Assembly (NCBI GenBank): GCA_023333565.1
Contig: JAJKFH010001106.1
Span: forward strand, 930,001 to 994,000
Reading direction: 5' to 3'
DNA from: Puffinus mauretanicus
Lineage: Eukaryota; Chordata; Aves; Procellariiformes; Procellariidae
DNA: 64,000 nt
The notes beneath the pieces were generated by a model, which made no database searches, was not told the origin of the DNA, and worked only from the letters and a program-made list of their open reading frames with translations. Position numbers and translations under genes: made by a program. Of the stretch, positions 17,101 to 29,717 are shown piece after piece. The number at the start of each line of letters is the position of its first letter. Within the stretch, counting starts at the first letter, position 1.

Positions 17101-17500
17101 TGATTTAAAGGGGTTGGATCAAGGTAACAGAAATGAGTTTGTTTGTCCCGCAATGACACTGACAAGGGCAGAGGATAAAGAAATAATCTGGGAGGAAGTA
17201 CATGTCATGCTGCCTACTTTTTGATCTTTAAAAAGATATTTTTATCAGTCTTCACAGTGTAATTTGAAAACTGGGATGCCTGGGAAGGTCTGCAACTTCT
17301 GTTTTCAATTTCTGCCTTTTTATGGTTTAATCCAGCAGAATTTAAACAGCAGTGGGAAGCACCTGTATGTGGACAAGGGAGCAAGCAGTGATGCAGATGG
17401 TGTAAAAGGCAGCATAGAAGACATGGAAGCTCGTGTATTACTGAGTCAGGAGAGTCATCCTCATTTTGGAGGATGAACCCATAAGAACTACATGAGGAGC
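14138..17500 (+). other. KATNIP 3' UTR and downstream region
   Basis: No coding gene is recognised. A strong inverted repeat lies at 14832-14893. No AATAAA is seen before about 17 kb on this strand; an ATTAAA occurs near 17017. The open frames at 16126-16497 lack any family resemblance. Confidence 0.5.
14832..14893 (+). ncRNA. Candidate RNA hairpin (miRNA-precursor-sized)
   Basis: The outer arms CTTTTTTCAT (14832-14841) and ATGAAAAAAG (14884-14893) pair perfectly. The inner arms GCAGTGAAATAA (14847-14858) and TTATTTCACTGC (14871-14882) also pair perfectly. The loop is 12 nt and there is one asymmetric bulge (5 nt against 1 nt). The total of 22 base pairs in 62 nt is far more than chance in unique sequence. 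It lies about 0.7 kb past the KATNIP stop, probably in its 3' UTR. It could be a UTR structure, a small RNA precursor or a tiny palindromic transposon remnant; function is inference only. Confidence 0.45.
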
Positions 17501-20500
17501 TACATACGCAGCTAAATTAAACTGAGCCCTTCGGATGGCATGGGCTGGACCTGCACATAAAATTGCACCACAGCATCCTGCTTAGGTGATGCTGTTTTCT
17601 GTAAGATTTCCTGATCCTGCTGGGCTTTCACCATGTTCCTGGTGTGTTGGTCATTCCCCATAGTGATGTTCAGTCCTGTCATTTCAGGGATGTATGCCAG
17701 ACTGGTAACATCTGCAAGAGCCTGACAGTGCCAGTGAGTGACTGGGTGTTGTGAGATTGGGCAGAGCTCTTGTATACCAGGTAACACAGTGGAACGACCA
17801 GAGAGAGGACTCACTGACAGCGGTGATGTGAGGATGAGAGCAATGGGTGAGGGAGGTTGAATGTCGAGTCTTTAACCCCTCTATGCTACCAGGGGAAGCT
17901 CACTGCTCAGCCTAAGTCAGGTGAGAGCAAACGTAAAGTGCTGTATTGACATCTGAATTCTGGCTCATGCAGGAGATGAAGTCTGCTTTCCCTTTGATTC
18001 AGTCAGTGGCTCTTACTCTGCAAGACAGAAGCATTTCCCATTCCCTCTTGCTATCTGCTTCAGCAATCCTCACTGTTGGGTGCACCTCTGTACCGGCCTG
18101 GGGAATATAGCAAGTGATTGGAGTCCAAACCAGCACTGGTGTGAGCAGACACCAGTATAAGGATGCCTTAGGCTGGCCTCCATGTTCTGGAGCTGCTGAT
18201 CCAGGAGGCTGAGCTCTAACAGGAGCCGCTCTCCTGGTAAGAGTCACTGAAGTAGCCAAATCTCTTCCAATATTCTTCAAAAAATGTGGACTCCAGAACA
18301 CTCTGCCTAGTAATGGCTTCACCAGTACTGTAGATACTGTAACTATGCACACTGCAGCATTTGATGCACCTTCCTGTATTCCCTTTTAGCTTTTTTCAAC
18401 GTCTATCTTTTAGCTGCATCATTTTGCTTAGAAGGTCTCTCCTTTTGTCTTCCATAACAGTACTGAAGGTCCTGCTCAGAATCACTGTCTTGCAGGTGTG
18501 ACCAACCTGTTTTGCTCTTCAGATGTATGTGCTCAGATGTATTACAACATTCGTTTCATTTCGTCTAGTTTCCCATGTGTAGGCCACTTGCTGTCTGTGA
18601 TCTGTGGTGTCACCAACCCCCACGATCACAGCACAGTGGCTCCTGTTGGCGTGGGGCCCTCATTTCTAGGGGTGCCGGTGCTGCACGTCTGCCTGCTTGA
18701 TTATTGTCCATTCAAAAATGCTGCAGAGATAAATGTTCATTTTGGAGACATGCACTGACATGTCTCCTCTAAAGAGCAGAGAGGGAAGCAGAGAGGAGTG
18801 TAACGTACTGGAAGAATGTTTGCTTCCATTTGAGTGCAGAGGTCCTGGTATTCAGAGCAGAAGAAGGAGGGTTCCTGGCTCAGTGGTCTCTTTGCCCATT
18901 TCTGTGACTATTTGCTTGTTTGCTGAGAAATGACTTACAGCCCACGTGAGACACAAACATCCCTTTATCACGCAGCTTGTATCACCCTAATGGAATTCTG
19001 TCAGCTGAGGATAAAATGTGGACTAAGAAAGCAATTATAGAGTGAATCTCCTAGCTGCAGGAAGAGCTGAGAGATGGGGACAGAGTGCCCAGCTGGAGTA
19101 ATTTCCTGTCCGACTGGCCTCTAAATCTTGCTGGGAAGAGATCAATTTTCTACCCTTGTCTAATAGCATCAGCTCCAGTCACCCTGGCTCAGGACCCTGT
19201 GAAGTGCGGCAGTGTTGAGATCTAGGCACAAAAGGAAACATTGGCAATTTGTGACTTCTTTCTTACTGACCTAGAAAACAAGGCTACAGACCTTCTGTCT
19301 GAGGCTCTCTAGTGTTCCCTTTCTTAGCTCCTGGTTGAAGGAGAGGACTGACCATCCCAATGATCAGCAGGGTAGGAGTTTCCCAGCCTGGACTGTTGCT
19401 TCCAACACTGCACAGTCCTCCACCCACAGCTCACTGCTTTGGCTCTAATTAGGAGAAGAAAACCACCACCTCATGATCTGCTAGCAGCCTTCCCCAGGTG
19501 CGCTGTTTGTTTCTGGAAGGTCCCAATTACACAGCTGAGAACACAGCGAAATCCTGCCTTTAGCTTTCAACTTGCTCAAGGTCTCTTTGGTGTGACTAAA
19601 ATCAACTTGATTCACAAATTCTTAGTGTGCATTTCTGCTCTATTGCTCGTGGGGCTTCCAGAAATGTCAGCATGCACAGATTTTGTGCAGTTTTCCCAAG
19701 AGGATGGGAATTCTGGGGAACCATAAACCTAAGGAGAGATCTCAGACAGATACAGTTAACTTGTGCTCAACTTTTTCCTCTTGCTCATATGTGATCGGTT
19801 GTTTCAGAGCTCAGTTGCTTGTGTTCCTTAGCTTATCTGGATCTAACTGGAAAAGGAGTTTCACAGTGGTTTTTGAAAGTTCAGCATGCTGGACTAAGCA
19901 TGTGGAGGTGAATGTCAGAGAACACTAAAGGAACTCGGAAATAGCGACGTCTCCATCTTCTCAGCAAAGAAGCCGGTTGCTACCTGAAAGTCTTCTGGCC
20001 CTGGAGGAGGCCTGGGGGCTTCAGTGCTAAAGAGAAGTTTTAGATCTGGACATGGCACTTCAGAGCCATTGTAAGGGCCAGGAGGAGCCTGCTCCCTCCT
20101 GAGAATGTGAGCCCAGCTGAGTGTTATGGACTGAACTGATCTCCAAACTGTATCCCAGTCAGTACAGGTGGAGCTGAAACAGATGTTGGTCAAAGGCTCA
20201 GATGGAAAGCAAGTGCGGTAGGCGTAAGGGTAGGGGCATGCAGAAGAAGCTGCTATGGCTGTGAAGGTTTCTCAGGGAAATGACTCTTCATCCAAGGGGA
20301 GCCTTGTACTTGGGAGAAGAGATGGTCCCTGCAGCACAGATAATGAACTGGGAGCGGTTGAGCCCTTTTATCTTTTTCACCAAGATTTCTCTTCTGCCTG
20401 ATGGCAGCATAAGGTGGCTGCCAGAATAGACGTTTCTGTCTGTAACAAGCTGGGGAAAGAACTTCATCCTGAGCAAGAGCGAGCTTTCATCTTCCATCAA

Positions 20501-20620
20501 AAAGGGCGAGGACTGAGGCAGCACGGGCACAGCGGCTTTACTGAGTGTACAGAGTGGTTGGCAGGAAAATGAGTCAGCCGGCAGTGAACTGAGCTGAGGC
20601 ACTCACGGCTGTCAGCCCCG
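17501..20620. other. Intergenic tract with coding-like minus-strand frames
   Basis: No gene is identified. On the minus strand, open stretches of 92-117 codons recur (20602-20288, 20193-19915, 18352-17999, 17814-17512), separated by stops and frame changes. Composition is less AT-rich than the KATNIP introns. I could not match any family, so it is left as unassigned sequence that might be an old pseudogene. Confidence 0.3.
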
Positions 20621-20769
20621 CTCGCTTACGGCTGTGGCTTAGCAAGTGTAAAACACTGATGGTGCTGTTCCTGCCTGTTACTCATGGCTCTGTGCTCCCA
20701 TTCATCAAAGATTTTCCTGGCTGCTTTCTGCAATTACACACCTTTTTTTTAACTTACAAAAGTCAGACC

Positions 20770-20985
20770 AGGTTACACAGGGCTTCATCCAGTTTGGCCT
20801 GGAAAACCTCTAGGGATGGGGGCTGCACGAGCTCTCTGGGCAATCTGTTTTAATACTTGACTGTCCTGATAGGGAAGAAGTTTTTCCTTTGACACGTAGT
20901 AATCTATACTTTCCCCCACTGATTAAAGGCCTAGATCAGCGTGGATAAATCTTCTGGCATTGCAGAAAGGTCATCTCTGCTGTTG
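20770..20985 (-). mobile_element. CR1 3'-region fragment
   Basis: The plus strand carries the CR1 3' UTR complement: a GGGCTTCATCCAGTTTGGCC-like opening, then CTCTAGGGATGGGGGCTGCA and a run resembling the GGAAGAAGTTTTTCC motif. It points left, is 5' truncated and diverged. Confidence 0.65.
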
Positions 20986-23900
20986 TCATCTAGCTGTATA
21001 ATAATAAATTTGGTCTCCCAACTATAATTTCAGATTTGCAGATTAGCAGTAGTCTTATGATCTGCTTCTTTCCTGGTCTGCTGGTTGCACTGCTAAAAAT
21101 AGAGTAAGTAGTAAAGCTACCTGAAATGGTATAAGCCTAAACAGTGGTAAAAACTAATCTACAATGAATGTCGGTTCTGGCTTGTTTCCAAAGGAATGTT
21201 TTTGGATGGCTTGCTGTATACTGGAAACTGTTTGGTAAGGATTAGTTGGTGAACAGATGAATCAATCTGACATTTCCATTACCAACAGGAGATCTGTCTG
21301 TGGCCAGAATTCATGGAGAAGGATGTGGGATGATAGTAAGACTTTTCGTTATGTTTAATATTGTCAGAAAAATGAAATAGCTGCTATTATTCATCTCTCT
21401 GGGATGGTAACGTATCTGAATATTAACACAAAATGGGAGATCTGATCAAAACCCACTGACCCAGCAAGACACCGATATGTATTTTAATCACTCTCTTCGG
21501 GGCATTGAGAAAATGTACTCTTCACAATAAATCTGCAAGAAGCTAGGATCTCAGTACAATACTTGGGTAGATCAGTGCATGTTCTGTCCTTGTGTATTCT
21601 GTCTGAAGTCCTTTGGGATCCCCCCGGTGTCACCCTTTTTCCTGGGGAGTAGCATTAATGCCTAGGGAGATCTGCACCTTGGTCATCTGCTTGTGGTTTG
21701 AGAATAAGGGTCGGGGACGACTTCTTGGACACTTGTTTGCCTGGCAGACTCCAAGGGGAGGAGAGGTCCAGCTCGTAGTGAAAAAGTAACCACCTGTAGA
21801 AGCATATAAGAAATGGAAAAGGGTCTCCGGAGGCAGTTTCACCTTGGGAAACAAAGATTGTAGAGTTAATGTGTAAATTACTAAAGTCAAATTGAATTGG
21901 AGTGTGCAAGAAGAACTAGGTATATAAATGTATAGAGAACACATCACGAGAAGCAGGCATTCATGTAGGAAGAATGGAGAAGGGATTAATGGTAATTAAT
22001 GGTACCGCCCAAACCCTTGTGATTCAAATTTCAGTACAGATGATGCCGATAATTTTAAAGATGTTGACAGTTCCCTCAAACTAGGTCTTCTATATTTTAA
22101 GTCATAAACCAGAAGGGCTGGTGGACTCATTTTGCAGAAAGCGTTCACATTATGCAGGGATATTATTATTAACAGTACGAAGGGGTAAGCATGAGGTCAT
22201 AAAATTTGTGATTCAGTGACTGATTTTGACTGCAATTATGCATTAGAGATATCAATGAGAAGTCTGAAAAATGAATTGACAATGCATGTAGACCTAACCA
22301 TAGTAAGGGGCCCTCCAAAACAGTGCCTCAGAAACTTCGCCATTTATCGTCTTTATCCACTGATGCAGATGTAAATTAAGTTTCTGCAGGCTGATTAGCC
22401 TGTGGAGGGCTCCTGTCTAGATGATCTCCCAGCACAGTGCTTCTGGGAGAAGAAAACTCCTCAGATTTTCCTATGGTGGGTCTGATCTGCAAGTGATTCC
22501 AATGCAGGGGATTTGTATGGCTTCTCTCTTTTTTTTTTTTTTTTCCCCCCGGTTGTTGTCAGATGTTTGTTACACTGCAATAGTTTAGTTTTTGCAGCAC
22601 AGATTTTATTATTTGCTTTCTTTTACTAGAATATTGTCTGATCAGAGGGGTTGGACCAGTTGACCTCCGGAGGCTCTTTCCAGCCTAAATTATTCTATGA
22701 GCAGTATGGATCAGGACCCTCTGTTTAACATAACTTATCTGCTGTAGAATCTGTTCTGCCAACTGAGCCACAGCATGGTGAATGTTAATCGGTTGCTTAT
22801 TTAACGCAATCAGTCAGTACAGATTGCCTGAGGCTGGCAACAGTACTCATGTCCTCGCACTTCTGACTAGACATCTGCTCCTAGAGATGACACAGGGAAA
22901 GACAACCTGTGCCGTGGCTCTGGGGTCCTCGGGTTGCACAGGGATGAATACGTAACAGGCAGTGCGTGTTACTTGAATAAGTGTAACGCTAATGAATCTC
23001 TGGATCTGGGTATGACTGGAGAATAGCAAATGTAATGCCTATAGTTAAGAAAGGAAAGAAAAAATCATTTGGTCCGGTATTGGGTCTTCAGACTTGAAAG
23101 TATGTATTCAAGAAAAAACAATAGAGTTATATAGTTTAATGGAGGATAGATGGAATGCAGTGTGGATTTACAGACTAACTTTTCACTGTGTGTCTGATTG
23201 CCTTCTCTGTCTGTCTCTGTACAAGCGAAGGTGATAACATTTTGGAGAGAAGGCTTATTTAGGCTAAGGAGCAATGTCAGCACAGTGCAAATCAGTGTGA
23301 ATTGTCCAAGAAGAACAATGCCTGAATCTTTTTAACTGTCAGGGTAATGGGACTGTGTAATTGCCTTTCTGTCTGAATACCAGGCAGCAAGACCTCAAGT
23401 CTTAAGACAGAGCATGCTTGTCACAGGACACATTTCTGGCAAGCACAGGATGCTAAAAGTGAAAGCAAAAAATTGCTTTCAAGCCCGTCTATTTAAGGTA
23501 CTGTTGTCTTACTTCTATTATGCTGACTCAGTTTTGTTACCCTCCAAGGAGAAGGGCTCTTTCTGCAGGTGTAGGCGTTCGGCCCTCACCCTCCTGTTGT
23601 GTTAGGAGTGGGTGACTATAGAAGAAAATAGATTGGACACAGAAAAGCTCTTCAGAATTGTGGGAAGACAGCTGTGTTTCTCTCCCCAGCAAACCTAGGT
23701 AAGGAAAGCTAGCAAGGAAAGCTAAGGCTTATAAAAGGATGGAAGGACTTGGTAATGCACAGGAATACAAACAACAGGAAGCGCTCAGGAAAAGGAGTAG
23801 AAAATGAGTAGATTTTTCTCCCTGTAGCGGAGAACAAAGCATCCTCACAGAGGCAGAGCTGCCTTCAAGGCACAAACGCAACAGGGGAAAAGAAGGAAGC

Positions 23901-26259
23901 AAGGAGGCTGTGAAGGACAAACGTAGTGGGCATGCCCTGTTGCTTTTTTCACAGGTTCCCTGCAGCTGAGCACTTGGGCTGCTACGGCAGGTAAGGCTCT
24001 GGGGACAGACTTTAGGACTCAGAAGTTGCAGATACCGAATAATAACGTATGGGAGATCTGGCAAGAGCGGCCAACTCTAGTTGGATGCAATTAACCTGGA
24101 AGCTCCACTGGAACAGCTAAAAGCCATGAATATCAGGGTAAAACACCTAATGCACATCTCTAAAATGGGCAGTAGTGATTCGTACCACAACAGATCCAGA
24201 AGAAGGAGGACACTGAAACCTGAAAGGGACCCAGAACTGACATCTGACAGAACTGGCCTTGATGATGCAAAGCTAATAAAAATAATTCATAGATCTGTGC
24301 TGGACCTTGTTACTAGCCGGCATACGGAGAACAAGGCTAAAATATAATCTGAGCATACTGTGTGGCCCCAGGAACGTGAGAAGCCACAGAGCGGGCTCTT
24401 ACAGGATCGACTGTATTAAGATTTTACAGGCAGAGAGGCAGGCAGTACAACCTATGAAGACTGATACTGCTAATGCCCACATTACCTTTTCCTCAGTTCT
24501 GTGTCCACTGGAGATTATGGAAAGCCCTGAAGAGAGACCTCTGAGAGAGCTGGGGGGTCTGGGCTGTCGTATAAAAGCAAGTCTGGAGCAGTCCCTACGC
24601 GAGTTCTGTGAGAGGAGGGCCAGCCTGTTCCCACCCGTCTGAACCAAAGGGACACATCGTCCTGCAAAAAAGAGCCATGAACGCGGAACATAAATGCTTG
24701 CAGGAGGGCATGCTTGTGTGAGCCACAAACATCCTCTCCACCATGCATGGAGCCTTCCAGATGGTTTGTCGTAATCCCCCGCGGTGCTCAGCGGGGTGTG
24801 TGATGTGCTCTGAGGGGACACTGCAGCTCCATCCACACTCACCTCTGGGCCCACCTGCCAAGGGAGCTGGCTGTGTGGGGGGAGGCATCCTCTTCCCAGA
24901 CCCTTGCCTGGGCGTTGGGACTGCCCCGAGGGCGTGCACTGTGCACGACCCTCTGTATTGCCGTAGCTACCTGGTAATTTGTCAGGTGTGGCTGTAGATC
25001 TTGGCTGTAGTGCGGTACGGAGAGGCCACGTGGGCAAAGGGCTGTGCCTGCGTCTGCACATCTGCACTTGTAAGTAAAATAAATTGCTAATAACAAGAAA
25101 ATTTTAAAAATGTATTCATGAGCCCAGCAGAGAACAGTATAGATACATCATGCTGAAAGACAAGTAGGATCTCTCATACAAATGTCCGAACATCCCCAGA
25201 ATCCTTATGCAGAAGAGCCCAGAAGGTACGGAGCGTGTCCTTGGAGCGTGCTGCCCCCTCCCATCCTCCGAACATGTCTGGAGCTGTGGTGACGCGAGGA
25301 ATGATCTGCTTTTATTTATTCTTTTTTTTATTTTTTTCCCCCCTCTTCCTCCCTCTTGTTTTTGGAATAACCTTAAGAAGCGAATTATATCCCAGCGCAG
25401 GGAAAGGTAGGCTGAACTCACAGGTTACCTTTTGCTCCTCTTGCCATCCCCAGTGGCCTGGCAGGGAGCAGCAGTGTGCAGGACAGACGTGTTCTGGGTT
25501 TTGATGTATTTGTCACATTGAGACCAGGGAAGAGAGTCAATGACTCTCTGACAGGGGCTGAGTGAACCGGTAGGGTAGGGAAGCAGCATCGTCCATCGGT
25601 AGTGAGCAAAATGGCACAAGGACTTCCCTCCACCCTCGCCAGACCTTTACAAAACTGGCTACAAGGCCAGTCCCGTGGGCAGAACCTGATGGACAAACTT
25701 CTGTTCACCCACTGCACTTTGCTGGGTCCCAGGCGGGGAGGAAGGAGCTCCAGGGCCATTTTCCTTTGTGTCCTCCATGACGGCAGCCTCCTTTCCCCGG
25801 GGCAGGCTCCATCGCAGCGATCGCCTTGCGGGGCCTTTGCAAGGGGCCAGTTTTTCAGCATCTTTGTCACGGGAAGGCAAAGCACAGTTGTTAACCCGTG
25901 AGCTGTTCTGTCAGCTCAGTTATCACAGGTTAGGAGAGACGGAGGTCACAGACCTTTACCTGTTTCACTGGCGGGTTGACGATTTAGGGGCGTATTGCAC
26001 ACGCTTATGCCCTGGCCCCCAGTTACCTGCAATGGAGACCTGCTTGGGTGCACGGCCGCTGCTGACCCCTGCGCCCTGGTTTTCTTCCCGTGCAACCCGG
26101 GATCAGATGGGCAGGGAGGGGAGGGTGGTTTGCTGCGTGCCCAGGTCTCATCCCAGCGTGTACTCAAGTTATGATTGTTGATTGATTTGATGTGCAAAGC
26201 ATTTTTAGACAAAAAAATGAATAAAAAAACCCGAACAGGCACAATTTTCTAACAAGTAA
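20986..26259. other. Intergenic region
   Basis: No gene is supported. It contains a T-run at about 22529-22545, a CR1 terminus at about 22640-22700 and CpG-richer sequence at about 24.7-26.1 kb. In that richer part long open frames occur on both strands by base composition; none shows a recognisable domain. Confidence 0.4.
22640..22700 (+). mobile_element. CR1 terminal fragment
   Basis: The piece with GGTTGGACCAGTTGACCTCC and CTCTTTCCAGCCTAAATTAT ending in TCTATGA is the sense-strand 3' end of CR1. Only about 60 bp survive. Confidence 0.65.
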
Positions 26260-26264
26260 TGTCA

Positions 26265-26270
26265 TTTAAT
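26265..26270 (-). promoter_or_regulatory. Possible poly(A) signal of BEN-like gene
   Basis: The minus strand reads ATTAAA, the commonest variant polyadenylation hexamer, about 390 bp past the stop of the minus-strand gene ending at 26660. It was chosen by position only; another candidate (AATAAA on this strand) lies near 25312. Confidence 0.3.
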
Positions 26271-26659
26271 GAATGATACAGTCTAGAAAATAGAAACTAC
26301 CCAGATGCTGGTTGGTTGGTTGGTCTGTTTGGGGCTGGGAGAAGGCCCTTGCTTGGACACACAATGCCTTCTCTGGATTCTTTTGTCAGCATTTGCAGTT
26401 GCTGGAAACAAGGAAACATCCATATATTGAAAGAGACACTAAGGGGGCAATTTTTTTCTAAAATGCGGGAAGTATGAAGAACACCTTCCCATCCCGTCTC
26501 ATTGGGCAAGTGGCATGAAGGGCTCAGAGCTCACCAATATCTTTACAGATGATTCACACCTAAAAGGGATAGACTCAACCAACGGTACGTACCCACGGCT
26601 CAGTCCTCTAAAACCATTGGAGACTGCTCACTTCGCAGAACACCTCGTGGGCTCTGGTG

Positions 26660-27086
26660 TTATTGCACTTCTTTCTGGGTGCTTTTCTGCACGTGTTGTG
26701 TCTCTTCCCTCAAGGTCTGGCTGCTGATTCCAGGGAATATGCTTTTCAGAATGTCACAGTACACCGTGTACAGCTCTGGGTCTATTTGGGGCTTGGGCAG
26801 AGATCGGGAGTTGCAGGCCTGTTCAGTGACTGAGTGCTGTAGCAAGTAGACATCGCTGAAGAGCGCAGTTAGGATCTTGTGTGCAGCCTTGTACGGGTCG
26901 TCTTCGAACTGCACCATTGCCTTGAGCTCCCTCAGGGTGTAGCCGTTGTAACGCTTGCTGTCTTCGGCCAGGGGCTGCACGGTCTCGCCAATGTGTCTCA
27001 CTTTCCACTTCAGGCATTTCAGTTCTTCTTTCACATCCTCTAGTTCTTTCTCCATGGCTTGGAATTCCTTCGCGGTTACAAATCTC
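26660..27086 (-). CDS. Unnamed BEN-like domain protein, terminal exon
   Basis: Last exon of a minus-strand spliced gene. The acceptor TTCTTTCCTTGGCAG gives exon start 27086; the stop TAA is at 26660-26662; 141 codons. An amphipathic, coiled-coil-like helix comes first (KEFQAMEKELEDVKEELKCL), then a globular C-terminus with YNGYTLRELKAMV, AAHKILTALFSDVYLL, IDPELYTVYCDILKSIFPG and a Gln-rich tail. The spacing of the LF pair, the (L/I)DP turn and the FPG motif resembles a BEN domain, an alpha-helical DNA- or protein-binding module of chromatin regulators often preceded by coiled coil. The classic glycine-lysine turn after the first helix pair is not evident, so the family call is tentative. I do not recognise the gene. 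It may be nested in the last GSG1L intron. Confidence 0.65.
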
Positions 27087-27600
27087 CTGCCAAGGAAAGA
27101 AGTGGCAGACACAGTGTGGAGTTCAGAGGCTCGGAGAGGTGAAATCAGCCCAGCTTGCCTGGGGTCGGACCACAGAGCCTGAGGGTTGGGAAGGGAGATA
27201 CCGGCCACGTCACTGAAAACCATAACCAGCTCTTATCTGTCAGGCGTCCTAGTAACAGCAGAGTTTCCCTCTGCTAGTGCAGGGAGAGATGTGCTTTCTC
27301 ATTCGGAAGGGAACGAGGCACCTTGAAACCGCCCCGTCGGAGGAGCTGAGGTTGACAACCTGGCCCAGGGGTGGTCCTGGAATTGGGTTTGGAGAGCTAA
27401 ATGAATGTGTGGAAAATGTGGTATTTTGCTTCTTGGGGAACAGGGTTTAGTGGGAGCAGAGGGTAGTTACTGGAAAACAAATAGTGGGAACATTTAAATC
27501 ATAAAAGATATTTAATTTTTTTTTATGAGGGGCTCTTAATGACCCTGTACCAAGTTGAGTCATTTGAGGACTTAAGCATGTGTATGGTCTGGATACGTAC
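27087..27600 (-). other. Intron of BEN-like gene
   Basis: A 514-bp intron with a good donor (GTACGT) and a pyrimidine-rich acceptor (CTTTCCTTGGCAG). Phase 2 to phase 2 joining restores an Arg codon, which argues against a processed pseudogene. Confidence 0.7.
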
Positions 27601-28206
27601 CTTTCATGACCAGGATCTTCCAGATCTGATTCAAAACCCTTTTCTGTATTCTTTAATCCAGTTTTAGAATAGCCAGGAGACTGGGAACTATCTTCAGGAG
27701 TCATGGTTGCTGGAGGCCTTGTGCTTTTCCTGGTTGGGGTCAGTGTGTGGTCTGACGCTGAAGCTTGTACGTTTTGTGCTGTGTGAGGACAAAAGGTATA
27801 GAAGGAGGTTGCATTGATCCCTGGACTGACTGGAGAGGAGTCAGAGTATTGCTGAGGCTTGGCTGAGCTGGATGTTAGACTGAGCCTGAGGCTGGCTGGG
27901 CAAGATGCTGGAAGAGGCCTTGCTCCGAATGGGCTGGAACATGATATTGCTAAATTTTTGTTTCTTTGCTCAAATGGTTGAGGGCTTGGTGATTCTCCTG
28001 GGGCCAATATAGTGATGGAGGAAATGTCCAGCAGGGTTTGATCCTGAACCATGGAGATCTGGCTGGTCGGTTCTGATGAAAGTGAAGAGCTGCTTGATGT
28101 GTCACTGGAAGAGCTTGACGTAGCGAATGGGGGTATTTTCTGAGCATTATGGTCACTCCTGTTCCTCTGCGTGCTAGTGACATTTAGAGCTGGGTGTTGT
28201 GAAGCC
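27601..28206 (-). CDS. Unnamed BEN-like domain protein, upstream exon
   Basis: A 606-bp exon, open throughout, between acceptor TTTGTCTTTCTTTAG and donor GTACGT. It encodes about 201 residues of low-complexity, probably disordered sequence. Near the start is a long Ser run (FATSSSSSDTSSSSSLSSEP), and further on are many Ser-Pro and Thr-Pro sites such as SPVSPG, TPTRKS and MTPEDSSQSPGYS. The C-terminal end is acidic (ESDLEDPGHE). One base at the 5' edge completes a codon from an earlier exon, so the protein's N-terminus is encoded at higher coordinates and was not found. The reading frame extending past the acceptor to 28265 has no ATG and is intronic. Ser/Pro-rich linkers ahead of a coiled coil and BEN domain are usual for this class. 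Confidence 0.6.
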
Positions 28207-29717
28207 CTAAAGAAAGACAAACACACACTTTTTCCTCTGGACTGGACTAAAGGCTTATAAGACACTTTTAGGCCTATTCTGGCACAATTTTAAGCCTGTT
28301 TCCCATAACTGCATTTCCCCATAGGCTGATTTGCTTCTCAGGTCTGTATAAAACCCTCTGCTTCTCATGATCAAGAGCGAAGTGTTTGAGAATAAGGCAC
28401 ATAAATTCAGGACCAGTTCCTCCCCGGTGCCAGCTAAGCACTGGTCAGCTGTCATCAGCGTGATAATCACTGGCACATCAGTGTTCTCCTTCCCAAACGT
28501 CATACAGCTCTGCAAGGACCAAGGATGTGGGGCTGGGGAAGGACAGGAAGGGAAGAAAGCTACTGGCTTATTGACTGTGACAAATTCCAGTAGGAACGCA
28601 AAAGGATAAAACCTGGCTTGCAGGTTGCCACAGCACCTGCCCTTGATCATCCCTGCAAAGTGTGAAGACCTGCCTTCACCTTGGACCCACGGGCTTTAGT
28701 CTCCTGGTAGCTCCGCACGGTTACCCAGTGCATGGGGGGATGAATAAACAGGAAAGATAAAAACAGAAGGGCAGCACAGAATGACATCATTGTTCCTGTG
28801 GTGACATTGTAGGACATTTCTCCTCTACAGCTCGGTGTGTTAAGGGCTTTTCTTCCCTCCCCTAAGCTGTGGACTGTGTACAGGGCTGACCAGCTATTTT
28901 AGGTGGCTGGAAATGCCAGCTGCGTGGGATGCCAGAAACCCCTCCTGGATGTTGTTTCTCCTACTTTTCTCCGGCTGCTGCCAGATAGGAGAGATCCCGA
29001 TGCTTTTTTTTCTATGGTTAAATTTTACTCGGTGTGGCAAGACTGATGGCAAGAGAGGAAGATGTACCCATGTAGACTGGAATTGTCCTGACGGGTAGCG
29101 AATGCAGCTAGAAATGCCTTGACCTTGACAGGGAACACACACATACCCACTGTGCAGATCATGATTCAGGATTTCTAACAGCCAAAGGACATGACAAACT
29201 TTTGTAGCAATACCAGTGACCAACTGAGTCTTCTTGTGCAGCTGGTGTATTCAGATTCTTCTGGTGGTGGAAGACAGCAGAAAATCCTGGTCTGGATGGG
29301 TTATATGAGATCTAGCGCACGAAGTCCTGTCCTGTTAGTAGCAGTGGCTGGAGTTAGCTACATGTTCACTTCTCCACCTCCCTGCACCTTTCTCAGGGTT
29401 GGATGCCATTAAACGCTGAATTTTTAAGGTCCTAAAGAGCATGCCTCACACCTATTGGCTTCAGTAGGGTTAATTAAGGCCTTTGCTAGATCACAGCATA
29501 ATTATCAGGTTTAAATCAAATTTAGAGTTTTTATAATTGGAAAAGCAGTCAGTGACAGATCTACTGCATAAAAACAGAGCCAAAAAAGAAGCACAAAATG
29601 AGTTAGATAAAAGGCAGGGGAGAAAACAAGAACAGAGGTGTCGGAGGGAGCACCCTTCCCCAGAAGTGCCTTGCTTTCATAAACTGGCTGAGCAGGGGTG
29701 GGAGGCAAGAATTGCTG

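Noticed and set aside
19945..19956. AGATGGAG on the minus strand as a possible start of the last GSG1L exon
   Set aside because: The reading that follows (METSLFPSSFSVL then stop) does not resemble the GSG1L tail.
24399..25067. 222-codon minus-strand frame
   Set aside because: It lies in CpG-richer sequence where long frames also occur on the other strand; no domain, no clear splice sites and Pro/Ser/Arg-rich chance-like composition.
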